Below the pieces are notes generated by a model. The model did no database searches and was not told the origin of the DNA. It saw only the letters and a program-made list of their open reading frames with translations. The position numbers and the translations under genes were made by a program. A stretch of 17,812 bases of DNA from positions 1-17,812 of the forward strand of contig JAFAFV010000038.1 in assembly GCA_023423285.1 (NCBI GenBank), in the 5' to 3' direction. Origin of the DNA: Bacteroidota bacterium. Lineage in GTDB: Bacteria; Bacteroidota; Bacteroidia; Chitinophagales; Chitinophagaceae. Positions 7,356 through 15,631 of the stretch are shown here, piece after piece; position 1 is the first letter of the stretch; each line of letters opens with the position of its first letter.

Positions 7356-8615
7356 ATGGCGCAACAACCTGCTGCTGCAAAAAGCTATTTGTACCCGCTT
7401 ATCATCATTGGCGCTATGTTTTTCATCTTCGGATTTATTACATGGGCTATCGGCGTTTTAATTCCATACCTGCAAATAGCTTGTGAACTTACCAATTTCC
7501 AGTCTATGCTGGTAGGCTCTGCATTTTATATTTCGTATTTTGTTATGGCCCCGGTTTCGGGTTATGTACTTAAAAAAGTTGGTTACAAAAATGCGCTGGT
7601 CTTCGGGCTGTTATTCATGGCTGTTGGCTCGCTAGTTTTTATTCCGGCTGCCAATCAGCGGGAATACTTCTTATTTCTTTTGGGCTTGTTTATACAGGGC
7701 CTTGGTATGGCTGTATTGCAAACTGCTGCCAATCCTTATGTAACAATACTAGGCCCAAATGAAAGCGGCGCCAGGCGCATGAGTATTATGGGCATTTGTA
7801 ACAGTGTGGCTGCTGTAATTGGACCGGCAATATTAGGATCTATTATTTTGCAGGGTGCAGATACCATCACTGCGTCCATCACGGGTATGAATGAAGCGCA
7901 GAAAGCTGTGGTGCTGGATGGCTTAGCTTCTAAGGTTATTGTTCCGTACATTGCTATTGCAGCGCTTTTGGTAATTGTAGCCATCGCTATTTATTATTCC
8001 AAACTACCAGAGCCTGAAATGGATGCAGAAGAAGGTGAAGCTACTTCTTACAGCGCGGGTAAAACAAGCATCCTACAGTTTCCGCATTTGCTGTTAGGAG
8101 TATTTACACTATTTATTTACGTAGGGGTTGAAGTGATTGCAGGCAATACGATTGCAGGTTACGGCGCTTTTCTGGGTATTCCTTATACATACACCAAATT
8201 TTTTACTTCACTTACACTTGCGGGAATGTTTTTAGGTTATATCATCGGTATTAGTTTAATTCCCAAATATCTTTCACAGGAAAAAGCATTGCGTATTTCT
8301 TCTTTACTTGGAGTGGCTTTTGTGCTGCTGGCCATTTTTACTGATGGACAGGCTTCAGTATTGTTCATCGCTTTGCTGGGCCTTGCTAATTCGCTCATGT
8401 ATCCTGCAATCTGGCCGCTGGCATTAAAGGATGTGGGCAGGTTTACAAAAATAGCATCTACACTACTGGTAGCAGCTATTGTAGGTGGCGCAGTGTTACC
8501 ATTAATATATGGTGCACTGGCAGATGCGTTTGACCAGCGCCACGCTTACTGGATGGTGATTCCTTGTTACCTGATTATTGCTTTTTACGCGTTTAAAGGG
8601 TATAAGATCAGGTAG
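7356..8615 (+). CDS. MFS sugar permease of the FucP/GluP/NagP type
   Basis: This 419-residue inner-membrane protein has about 12 hydrophobic segments and belongs to the Bacteroidota sugar:proton symporter group related to FucP, GluP and NagP. Seen: FGFITWAIGVLIPYLQ-like first helix (25-40), FYISYFVMAP (57-66), LKKVGYKNA (72-80) and the family block LQTAANPYVTILGP (121-134). The usual Asn after GFxTW is replaced (AIG in place of LNG), which may alter sugar selectivity. It is the last gene of the plus-strand operon, 95 bp after the murQ-like gene, and ends 24 bp from the stop of the convergent SGNH gene. In Tannerella a permease of this kind (MurT) imports MurNAc next to MurK and MurQ, so uptake of a MurNAc-like or other amino sugar product is plausible. 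Family is secure, substrate inferred. Confidence 0.9.
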   Translation: MAQQPAAAKSYLYPLIIIGAMFFIFGFITWAIGVLIPYLQIACELTNFQSMLVGSAFYISYFVMAPVSGYVLKKVGYKNALVFGLLFMAVGSLVFIPAANQREYFLFLLGLFIQGLGMAVLQTAANPYVTILGPNESGARRMSIMGICNSVAAVIGPAILGSIILQGADTITASITGMNEAQKAVVLDGLASKVIVPYIAIAALLVIVAIAIYYSKLPEPEMDAEEGEATSYSAGKTSILQFPHLLLGVFTLFIYVGVEVIAGNTIAGYGAFLGIPYTYTKFFTSLTLAGMFLGYIIGISLIPKYLSQEKALRISSLLGVAFVLLAIFTDGQASVLFIALLGLANSLMYPAIWPLALKDVGRFTKIASTLLVAAIVGGAVLPLIYGALADAFDQRHAYWMVIPCYLIIAFYAFKGYKIR

Positions 8616-8639
8616 GGTATAATAATGTGAATTTTGTTG

Positions 8640-9332
8640 TTATTGATGTTTCTTTATGATCTCAAAAACAGCCTGAGCCACCAGTTCATGCCCGCCATCG
8701 TTGGGGTGCAGTTTATCCTGAAAAAGGCTGTCAATGTTTCGGGGTTTGTCTTTGCCCCAATCGTAAAATAATTTCCAGGTATCAATGAGGTAAGTGTTTT
8801 TACATTTTGCAATTTTTTTTATTGCTTCAGCATATACTTTCACGTTTTGCCGGCGAAACTCTTCATAGGTGGAGGTTTGAGGGTTTGGCGTGAGTAAAAT
8901 GACTTTGCTGCCCTGCTTCCTAACATTTTTAATGAAGTACCTGATGTTTTTTTTATATTGTTTTAAAGGAATACGCCCATTTGTGTTGGGGCCTTCATCC
9001 TGGTAAGCATCGTTCAGTCCGAAATTGATAGTAACCCAGTCTGCATGGTGCCTGAGTACTGCCGTATCAAAACGATCCATGGCGTGAACCACTTTTGCAA
9101 AATCATTATCTTTTATGGAACCGGTGTGGCTGCTGCCAACTCCAGAATTGATAACACGATTGGCGATACCGGCACTGTCCAACTTTTCGTGAAGCCTTAC
9201 TGAGTACACTTTATTTACACCTTTTCGATAAGCGGTTGTGGAATTACCAAAGCATACAATTTTTATTTGATTTTGGCTATAGCCATTGGTGAATACAAGA
9301 ATGAAAATAAACAGACTCAGGATTTTGCTCAT
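8640..9332 (-). CDS. Exported SGNH/GDSL-family hydrolase (probable O-acylesterase)
   Basis: This 230-residue protein has a Sec signal peptide (residues 1 to about 19, ending GYSQ). All four SGNH blocks are visible: GNS with nucleophile S31 (GNS instead of GDS), the block II glycine in NSGVG (about G64), GLND with N107, and DKLHPN with the D206/H209 pair. SGNH enzymes commonly remove acetyl or other acyl esters from carbohydrates, for example rhamnogalacturonan or sialate acetylesterases. It begins 2 bp after the GH109 stop codon, so the two are probably translationally coupled, which suggests it de-esterifies the same glycan the GH109 enzyme attacks. It is the last gene of the minus-strand operon. 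Fold is clear; the ester substrate is inferred. Confidence 0.88.
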   Translation of the reverse strand: MSKILSLFIFILVFTNGYSQNQIKIVCFGNSTTAYRKGVNKVYSVRLHEKLDSAGIANRVINSGVGSSHTGSIKDNDFAKVVHAMDRFDTAVLRHHADWVTINFGLNDAYQDEGPNTNGRIPLKQYKKNIRYFIKNVRKQGSKVILLTPNPQTSTYEEFRRQNVKVYAEAIKKIAKCKNTYLIDTWKLFYDWGKDKPRNIDSLFQDKLHPNDGGHELVAQAVFEIIKKHQ

Positions 9333-9334
9333 AG

Positions 9335-10747
9335 TTATGGTCTTACAGTTGTCGTGTTTCCTTTTGATAAAGAAATATCTACGGGTTGATTCGTCTTCCA
9401 GGCTCCGCGGGTAAAGTCAGGTACGTTAACAGGTTTTGATCGGTTGGACAGCGACCACTGGCTTAAAGGAGTGATCACGCTCCATGATGCAGCATCATAT
9501 ACATCAATGTCCATAGGAAGCCCGTTTCTTAAACAATCTATTAGCCTCCAAGTCATTAAAAAATCCATTCCCCCATGTCCTCCGATTTTTTGAGCCATTT
9601 GCCCAATACGTTTTATTATTTCAGGCTGATATTGCGAATTTATTTCAGCCATTTGTTCATCATTCAGCCATTCATGTAAAGTGGAGATCTTGCCTGGGAG
9701 TGGATATTTTTGTGCCGCACCTTTCGTTCCGCTAATCATGTGTATACGCGAGTAAACTCTAGGACTGGTAGTATCATGCTGAAGCATGATCGTTCTTCCT
9801 TTCTCAGTTTTAATCACTGAAGTATTCATATTTCCTTTATAGGAATTGGTATTGTACTTATTATAAAAGGGGTCATTTTGGGCAAGTTCACTAACTTTTT
9901 CACCAAGCATAAAATCATTGGAAGACATGGAAACCAAGTAACTTAACTTATCTCCACGGTTGATGTTCATGATCTGGCAAACTGGTCCTAATCCATGTGT
10001 GGGATAGATATTCCCCTTTTGATATTGGCTTTCTTTCAGCCGCCACATGCTGCCATCTTTAGGTTTGTCGTAAATAGTCTGGTAATGGATATAAGCGGCA
10101 TCAGCATGAATAATATCCCCGAAAAACCCCTGCCGGGCCATATTAAGTGTCAGTAATTCAAAAAAATCATAGCAGCAGTTCTCCATCATATAGCAATGCT
10201 TTTTTGTTTTTTCCGAAGTCTCAACAATTTGCCAAGCTTCGTCAATTGTAGCTATAGCAGGAACTTCTATAGCTACATGTTTGCCATGATTCATGGCATA
10301 TACAGATATTAGGGCATGAAGTGGACCTCTGGGAACGGCAATGCTTACCAGGTCAATTTCGGGGTCTTCACATACTTTTTTCCATGCATCAATATTACCG
10401 GTATAAACCCGCGCTTCCTGTATCCCCTTTTTTATAAGCAATCGTTGAGCATCATCGATTCTGTACTGTACAATATCGCAGATGGCTTTTATATGCACAC
10501 CTTCCAAATAAGTCATCTGGTTTAGATTGGCATACCCGCGATTCCCTATGCCGATAAATCCTACACGAACAGTATCAAGCTTTGGAGCCTGGTAGCCACA
10601 CATATTAAAATGTTGTTTTCCCCTTCCTATATCAGATAAGTTTTTTGATCTATCGGGGGATTCCTCAGCATGAGGGCTATAATTAAGACCTAATCCAATA
10701 CTGCCGAGCGTAACCTGCTTTAAGAAATTTCGCCTGTTTTCTTTCAT
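9335..10747 (-). CDS. GH109-family NAD-dependent glycosidase (alpha-N-acetylgalactosaminidase-like), Tat-exported
   Basis: This 470-residue protein has a twin-arginine signal (NRRNFLK, 4-10). The Rossmann motif is GIGNRG (66-71). GH109 hallmarks are strong: YMMENCCYDFFELLTLNMAR (186-205), MWRLKES, YPTHGLGPVC (248-257), NINRGDKLSYLVSMSS, GGHGGMDFLMTWRLIDCLRN, DIDVYDAASWS and DFTRGAWK near the C-terminus. GH109 enzymes, first described from Elizabethkingia, cleave alpha-GalNAc (and some beta-linked residues) by an NAD-assisted redox-elimination route. The loop usually read as PWEWH is RGPLH here (histidine H144 kept), and the EKP position reads EVP (161-163) as is usual in GH109. It is 54 bp downstream of the 10802-12205 gene and 2 bp upstream of the SGNH gene. 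Family is highly confident; the altered loop may change linkage or sugar preference. Confidence 0.92.
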   Translation of the reverse strand: MKENRRNFLKQVTLGSIGLGLNYSPHAEESPDRSKNLSDIGRGKQHFNMCGYQAPKLDTVRVGFIGIGNRGYANLNQMTYLEGVHIKAICDIVQYRIDDAQRLLIKKGIQEARVYTGNIDAWKKVCEDPEIDLVSIAVPRGPLHALISVYAMNHGKHVAIEVPAIATIDEAWQIVETSEKTKKHCYMMENCCYDFFELLTLNMARQGFFGDIIHADAAYIHYQTIYDKPKDGSMWRLKESQYQKGNIYPTHGLGPVCQIMNINRGDKLSYLVSMSSNDFMLGEKVSELAQNDPFYNKYNTNSYKGNMNTSVIKTEKGRTIMLQHDTTSPRVYSRIHMISGTKGAAQKYPLPGKISTLHEWLNDEQMAEINSQYQPEIIKRIGQMAQKIGGHGGMDFLMTWRLIDCLRNGLPMDIDVYDAASWSVITPLSQWSLSNRSKPVNVPDFTRGAWKTNQPVDISLSKGNTTTVRP

Positions 10748-10801
10748 TGTAAAAGAATAATTTAGAAGAATTTTTATGTCATATGCTCTGATGAATTGCT
10801 T

Positions 10802-12205
10802 TTATATTTTCGAGATATACACTTCTAGCGGCTTCAGTATTTTTTTTTGAACATTCGCAATATCAAGTTTTATTTCTGCAGTCTTACTTGTATTGGAGGC
10901 AATGATGTATTTCTCTCCATTCGCGTTTTCCTGAATCATGACATGAAGATCACCATCCACTTTTTTGTCAACCGTTTTGAGTTTTATAATGTGTAGATTT
11001 TTATTTAGTTCTTCCAGCATAGGCAGCAGGACATCAAAAACTTCCGGCTTTTTGTTCCAGTCATTCCAGAATAAAATACCTGTTGCCCCGTGTATAACAG
11101 AAGTATAGATCTGACATTTTACATTATCTACATATGCAGTGGGCGATAAACCTGCAGGCTTTGCATACCCGTTCCCATCAAAATACAACCAAATCGGGGT
11201 TTTTGATCCTAATCCCTCTTTCAGCGCATCTACCGTAATGCCTGCTAATTCTGGGTAAGCAAAAAAATCGCGAAAAGCATTAATGCCAAATACGTCGCCA
11301 CTTCCTTTATATCCTGCTGCTATCAGCTTTGTATTCTCATACCAAATAGATTTAAGCGTTTGTGCGTCATAATCAGTGTATGAATATTTGCCATTATTAA
11401 ACTGATAAACCGGCAGCCCGTCATAAGCCTGGAAAAATCCCAGTAAAGGAATTTCTATATCGCGGGCTTTTGAATCAATCAACTCATAAGGAGGAGCTGC
11501 TGGAAGTGAGCCATGATTTTGCAGGTACCTTTGTTCAAATAAATAAGTACTGCCTTTGCTATGCCCAAGCAGGTCAACAAAAACAAGAGCATTTTTGTCA
11601 AATTGTTTTAGCCTTTCATTGATTTTTGCTCCCACTGAAGGTGGGATGGCCCATTTGCTCACGCCTCCCAAAGCGATCTCGTCAATATGAGAATAAATAT
11701 GTTTTTCATTAGGCAGCTTTTTCAAAAGCTGTTTGATTTCGAAATCAAGATGTTTCTCAAACTCAGGGCTGTTTACTGCTTTTTTCATATACTGGCTTCT
11801 ATAGTAATCCTTATCTTTTCCTTTAGGCAGGTCAGGAGCCTTGTCTATGAAGCTATGCAGCACAGCAGAGAATGGATTGAGGATATGTATTTTATCAGAC
11901 ATATATTTTTTCTGTTGGCCGGGAGTTACGAAAACCATATTAAAAGGAGCAGCCCGCTCCCTGAAAAGGGAAGCCCTATTTTCATAGCGTTGCTCTGTTT
12001 CTATAGAATCAGAAAAAATATAACCTGGTACATGCCAGGTGCCAATAGCAAAAAATTTTTCAAATGTATTATTTAAAGGTGCTTTTTGTAAAGCCCAACC
12101 ATTGTTGTATTTCCATTCAATTTCTGTGGTGTGCTGGCTAAATGTTGTATATGCAGTTAATACCCATAGTACTGTTGCACTTATCAGGTAATTTATTCTC
12201 TTCAT
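10802..12205 (-). CDS. Exported glycoside-hydrolase-like TIM-barrel protein, family not recognised
   Basis: The start is placed at the ATG at 12205 (467 residues), which gives a clean signal peptide (MKRINYLIS to TTFSQ, about 1-24). The open frame extends to a TTG at 12346, but that adds 47 residues with no signal character. Features of a (beta/alpha)8 glycosidase are seen: a strand entering with FFAIGTWHVPGYI (51-63), YSHIDEIALGG with acidic D175/E176, FVDLLGHS (209-216), IWLYFDGNG (338-346), and YTSVIHGATGILFWNDW (367-383). A C-terminal beta-rich tail (about 415-467, DLHVMIQE... EKYIIASN) resembles the beta-sandwich of GH-A clan enzymes. I cannot assign a numbered family or name the catalytic pair with confidence. 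It lies in the minus-strand operon between the second aminotransferase and GH109, consistent with glycan cleavage. Confidence 0.65.
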   Translation of the reverse strand: MKRINYLISATVLWVLTAYTTFSQHTTEIEWKYNNGWALQKAPLNNTFEKFFAIGTWHVPGYIFSDSIETEQRYENRASLFRERAAPFNMVFVTPGQQKKYMSDKIHILNPFSAVLHSFIDKAPDLPKGKDKDYYRSQYMKKAVNSPEFEKHLDFEIKQLLKKLPNEKHIYSHIDEIALGGVSKWAIPPSVGAKINERLKQFDKNALVFVDLLGHSKGSTYLFEQRYLQNHGSLPAAPPYELIDSKARDIEIPLLGFFQAYDGLPVYQFNNGKYSYTDYDAQTLKSIWYENTKLIAAGYKGSGDVFGINAFRDFFAYPELAGITVDALKEGLGSKTPIWLYFDGNGYAKPAGLSPTAYVDNVKCQIYTSVIHGATGILFWNDWNKKPEVFDVLLPMLEELNKNLHIIKLKTVDKKVDGDLHVMIQENANGEKYIIASNTSKTAEIKLDIANVQKKILKPLEVYISKI

Positions 12206-12269
12206 CTGTCTGATATTAATAATTGCGAATTTCAGTATCATTATTGGCTTATGAATTATATAGCAAAGA

Positions 12270-12325
12270 GCCTGTTTAAACTTACTGCAAAATAGATCGC
12301 TTTCTTTCACAATAATTAAACAGGC
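12270..12325 (-). repeat. Perfect 10-bp inverted repeat in the gap between aminotransferase B and the 12205 gene
   Basis: GCCTGTTTAA (12270-12279) and TTAAACAGGC (12316-12325) are exact reverse complements separated by 36 bases. On the minus-strand transcript the stem starts 24 bases after the aminotransferase stop. The long loop and lack of a T-run argue against a simple terminator. It could be a transcript-stabilising structure or paired protein-binding sites in the 144-bp gap, where an internal promoter could also lie. No exact TAnnTTTG box was found there. Confidence 0.45.
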
Positions 12326-12349
12326 ATCTAAGTGCGCAAGGCCCAATGT

Positions 12350-13723
12350 CTATTGCTTCAGCTTTGCAATATTATTATGGATTTTATCCACGGCGTTGAT
12401 TACATCATCCATATCAGATTTTGATCCTATCATCAGTCCGCCATTCCATATCCAAAGCGCAGAGTTATAGGTTTTAATCAGCGAAGGGCAGTGGTTTCTT
12501 TGTTTGTATTGCTCAAAATCCAGTTCTTTTGAAGTGTAACATTTTCTATAAATTTCCGAGTTGAACACTTCTTTTAACATGGGTTGCGTGTAAAGAGGAT
12601 CATTCGGATAACCGGTTCCTACAGGAACGCCTTCAGCATTCATGGCTTCAATAAAACGTTTGCGCGGAAGGCCGTCCATTTTATCCTGATTGTAAACCAT
12701 ACCATAAATATAATAAGATGCCTGTGTAGCTCCTTTATGCAATTTTACTGGAGTTATACCCGGATAAGCGGATAGCTTTTCATTCAGGTAAGCACCGTTT
12801 TCATTTCTTAGTTTATGCAACTCCTGAAGTCTTTCCATTTGGCACAATCCGATCACTGCCTGGTACTCTGCCATGCGAATCTTATTTGCGAGGATGAGGG
12901 CAGTAATGGCGCTGATCTGTCCTGAAACGGAACCTGATGCATAACCGAAATTGTGGTATGAATAAAGGCGGTCAAAATATTCGGTATCATTAGTAAGAAT
13001 AGCGCCGCCTTCACCAATAGGCAGGTTTTTAGATGCCTGAAAACTGAAGCATCCGGCATTGCCAAACGTTCCTACTTTCTGGCCGCCAATCTCTGCAAGG
13101 TGTGCCTGGCAGGCGTCTTCTACAACAAACAGTTTATGTTCTTTGGCAATTTTCATTATGGCCGGCATGTCGGAAGGGTAACCGCAAATATGAACCGGCA
13201 GAATGCCTTTGGTTCTGGGTGTGATTTTCTTTTTGATCTGCTCGGGATCTATCTGAAAAGTAGCCGGGTTGATATCTGCGAAAACAGGCATGGCGCCTTT
13301 GTAAAGGATGCCAAAGATGGACGCGCTAAAGGTGTAAGGAGAGCAGATCACTTCGTCGCCTGGACCGATGTCAGACTGCATCCATGCGGCGCTTAAGGCA
13401 TTTGTTCCGTTAACTGTGGTAAGGCAATGCTTCATACCGTGTGTATCGGCCCATTTTTTTTCAAATTGGCTCACATTACGGCTACGCGACCAAGTAAGGC
13501 TTTCCATCACTTCGTTCATTTTGGGATTGAATTTTTTATCCCATTGTGGCCATTGCTGCCATTTTTTATTGGCACGAACCGGAGTTCCGCCAAGTAGCGC
13601 GGGCTTATCTGATGTATTTTTTGAACTTACAAAATTGGGTGTAAAACCCGAAACAGCTACTCCTGCAGTAGCTACTGCAGCTGTGCTTAAAAAATGACGG
13701 CGGCTGATTTCATTTTTTTTCAT
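12350..13723 (-). CDS. Tat-exported DegT/DnrJ/EryC1/StrS-type PLP aminotransferase B
   Basis: The start is placed at the ATG at 13723 (457 residues); the frame opens at a GTG at 13753 that adds ten lysine-rich residues ahead of the signal. The N-terminus has a twin-arginine signal (SRRHFLS, 7-13) and an alanine-rich hydrophobic region. Motifs in order: NGTNAL (about 105-110), GPGDEVICSPYTF (120-132), LPVHICGYPSDM (175-186), EDACQAH (202-208, D203), and CFSFQASKNLPIGEGG with K232 as the expected Schiff-base lysine. It is a clear paralogue of the 5082-6419 protein, with extended identity around both cofactor motifs, but has diverged at the amino end (SLTWSRSRN versus SGQWGRLARN) and in the C-terminal third. 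The two may act at different positions of a substrate. It lies 152 bp downstream of the GHL10 lipoprotein. Confidence 0.9.
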   Translation of the reverse strand: MKKNEISRRHFLSTAAVATAGVAVSGFTPNFVSSKNTSDKPALLGGTPVRANKKWQQWPQWDKKFNPKMNEVMESLTWSRSRNVSQFEKKWADTHGMKHCLTTVNGTNALSAAWMQSDIGPGDEVICSPYTFSASIFGILYKGAMPVFADINPATFQIDPEQIKKKITPRTKGILPVHICGYPSDMPAIMKIAKEHKLFVVEDACQAHLAEIGGQKVGTFGNAGCFSFQASKNLPIGEGGAILTNDTEYFDRLYSYHNFGYASGSVSGQISAITALILANKIRMAEYQAVIGLCQMERLQELHKLRNENGAYLNEKLSAYPGITPVKLHKGATQASYYIYGMVYNQDKMDGLPRKRFIEAMNAEGVPVGTGYPNDPLYTQPMLKEVFNSEIYRKCYTSKELDFEQYKQRNHCPSLIKTYNSALWIWNGGLMIGSKSDMDDVINAVDKIHNNIAKLKQ

Positions 13724-13875
13724 GTCTTTTTTTTTATGTGTTTTAATGGTCACATGTAATACGCAAAATAATCATCACGGTTTGTATGAATTTTACTTAT
13801 GGCTGTTTCGTGCGACTCATTTTTAATTTAAACGATTTCTGTTTTTAATAATTACAAATAATAATCCATCTAAGA

Positions 13876-15630
13876 TCATCGGCTATACTGTTTAAGCACT
13901 TCTACCATGTCATCAGAAAAATAGGAATTTGCAAAAAGGCAAAATCCCTGGTAGCCGTAATTCTTCACCATTTCAAGCTGCTTGTCAACGATTTCCGCAT
14001 CCATAGGCATCGTTGCATTATTTTTTAGGGTATAAAGTTTTAAACCGGGGTATATACTTTTGGACATTCCTTTGGGAGTATATAGCTTTTGTTCATCAAG
14101 AATATCTTTCAGGTCATCCGCGTTATCCGTATAATTCATTGGAAAGATATAGTCAACCATTTTATCGGCTAACAGTTCCCTGCTATCCCGATAGATGCCA
14201 TGGTACTGCTGTGGTCCTACTCCTGAAGCGGCTGTGACAGGGAGTTTGGGATTTTTAGCCTTCACGATTTTAGTTACGTCAACAAAAAGTTCTTTAATAT
14301 ATCCTGCCCTCCAATCAATCCATTGTTTGCGTTTTTCTCCCATAGGGTCGGGTCCGGTTATGCCTGCCTGGGTTCGGAGGCCTATAATGACATCTCTAAA
14401 ATACTTCATGATCTGCGGAGAATTACTGTACATTAGCTGAAAACCAACCACAACTACATTTCCTTCTCCATTTGTATAGATCGAAACAACGGGCTCATTA
14501 GTACCCAGCCGGGCTAAGATTTTTGCATTGTCTGCAACCAGAGAGCTGCCGCCCATTTTAACCGGGAGAGACTCTATTGATTTTCCGAAAACGCCATCTG
14601 AAACCTGAAGGTTGATTCTTTCGTTTTTAAATCCTCGGGTTCCTGTAATTCCGGTAAGGGAATTTAAATTCAATCCTTTCCGAAATAAATTATTTTCCGG
14701 TGATATCCAGATAATATCACCACCACGTTTCACATATTTGTCCAACGCGTTCACTATTTCAGCCGTTATATTATTGTAAAAAGAGATGATAAGCAATCCC
14801 GGAGCTTTCAGCGCGTCAATATTAGCGGGATGTTCCGATATATAGGCATAGCCAACGCCCGTACGGTTAAGGTTGCGTTCAATTGTTCCTAATGTAGCCA
14901 CATTTGAAGTTATTGCATTAGGGCACAGCATCCTGACGGGATATCTGTCTTCAGCAGGTGAAACAATTCTTTCGGGGTGGTTGAGAAAATCCTGCGGATC
15001 AAAACCATAAGATGCTTTAAAACGTTTTCTTGCAACTTCGGAATAATCAAAGGCAGCGTTCCAATAGCGGGTATAATCAAGATGAATGCCGTCTATATCA
15101 TATTTCAGCAATTCTTTAATAACAGATAACAGGTAAGGGTTTACATCAGGATGAGCAGGCGATAAAAATACATGATCATAGTTGTCGTCTATAAACGGTT
15201 TACTCACCCAGTCAGCTTGTTTAGGTTTGGTATAATAAGTGCACGTCCAGGGTTGAACTTTTATTCCTGCTGCATGCGCTTTTTCTATTAAATAGGCAAG
15301 TGGATCGTACTGTTCATTTGCATGAACTTTTCCTATAAAATTTTCTGATTTAAACCACACTTCATCGCGCAGCATTATGTCGGGCAAAAGAGTATTAATC
15401 CCAGCTTTCCTGCATTTTTCAATCAACTTATCCACAGTTTCTCTATTCCTAAATCCAGGGGGATCAACCCAAAGGGCGCGAACCTGAAATTGAGGTTCTC
15501 GGGGTTTATTATTGCGAATGCTGACACATCCTGAAAGAAGTGTAATGACAAGTAAAATTATAACGGTCAAAGAAATAATTATTTTTTGGCGAAGTAACCA
15601 TTTCTGTGCTCCAATAATAAGTTGGACCAT
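13876..15630 (-). CDS. GHL10-type glycosyl-hydrolase-like lipoprotein with an inserted Rossmann-like domain
   Basis: The start is placed at the ATG at 15630 (584 residues); a TTG at 15663 would only lengthen the n-region. A lipoprotein signal ends in LLSGC (Cys35). The first half (about 47-220) matches glycosyl-hydrolase-like family 10 (DUF187): RALWVDPPG, WTCTYYT, VFLSPAHPDVNPYLL and the IDGIHLDYTRYWN block (179-191). The second half (about 435-584) carries the matching WIDWRAGYIKEL, YIFPMNYT and YPGLKLYT blocks. Between them lies an extra segment of roughly 190 residues (about 232-420) with alternating strands and helices (GLLIISFYNN, DKYVKRGGDIIWISPE, GEGNVVVVGFQLMY) that resembles the glutamine-amidotransferase-like domain of GH42 enzymes. 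It is the first gene of the minus-strand operon. Surface glycan hydrolysis is inferred; the insertion boundaries are approximate. Confidence 0.8.
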   Translation of the reverse strand: MVQLIIGAQKWLLRQKIIISLTVIILLVITLLSGCVSIRNNKPREPQFQVRALWVDPPGFRNRETVDKLIEKCRKAGINTLLPDIMLRDEVWFKSENFIGKVHANEQYDPLAYLIEKAHAAGIKVQPWTCTYYTKPKQADWVSKPFIDDNYDHVFLSPAHPDVNPYLLSVIKELLKYDIDGIHLDYTRYWNAAFDYSEVARKRFKASYGFDPQDFLNHPERIVSPAEDRYPVRMLCPNAITSNVATLGTIERNLNRTGVGYAYISEHPANIDALKAPGLLIISFYNNITAEIVNALDKYVKRGGDIIWISPENNLFRKGLNLNSLTGITGTRGFKNERINLQVSDGVFGKSIESLPVKMGGSSLVADNAKILARLGTNEPVVSIYTNGEGNVVVVGFQLMYSNSPQIMKYFRDVIIGLRTQAGITGPDPMGEKRKQWIDWRAGYIKELFVDVTKIVKAKNPKLPVTAASGVGPQQYHGIYRDSRELLADKMVDYIFPMNYTDNADDLKDILDEQKLYTPKGMSKSIYPGLKLYTLKNNATMPMDAEIVDKQLEMVKNYGYQGFCLFANSYFSDDMVEVLKQYSR

Positions 15631-15631
15631 A

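Noticed and set aside
8616..8639. Bidirectional terminator between the convergent operons
   Set aside because: The 24-bp gap has no hairpin that I can see.
12206..12346. N-terminal extension of the 12205 gene from a TTG at 12346
   Set aside because: It adds 47 residues without signal features ahead of an evident signal peptide starting at the ATG at 12205.
13724..13753. GTG start for aminotransferase B
   Set aside because: The ATG at 13723 gives a normal twin-arginine signal; the extra ten residues serve no visible purpose.
13724..13875. Internal promoter or structure in the 152-bp gap before aminotransferase B
   Set aside because: The gap is AT-rich, but I found no exact TAnnTTTG box and no convincing inverted repeat.
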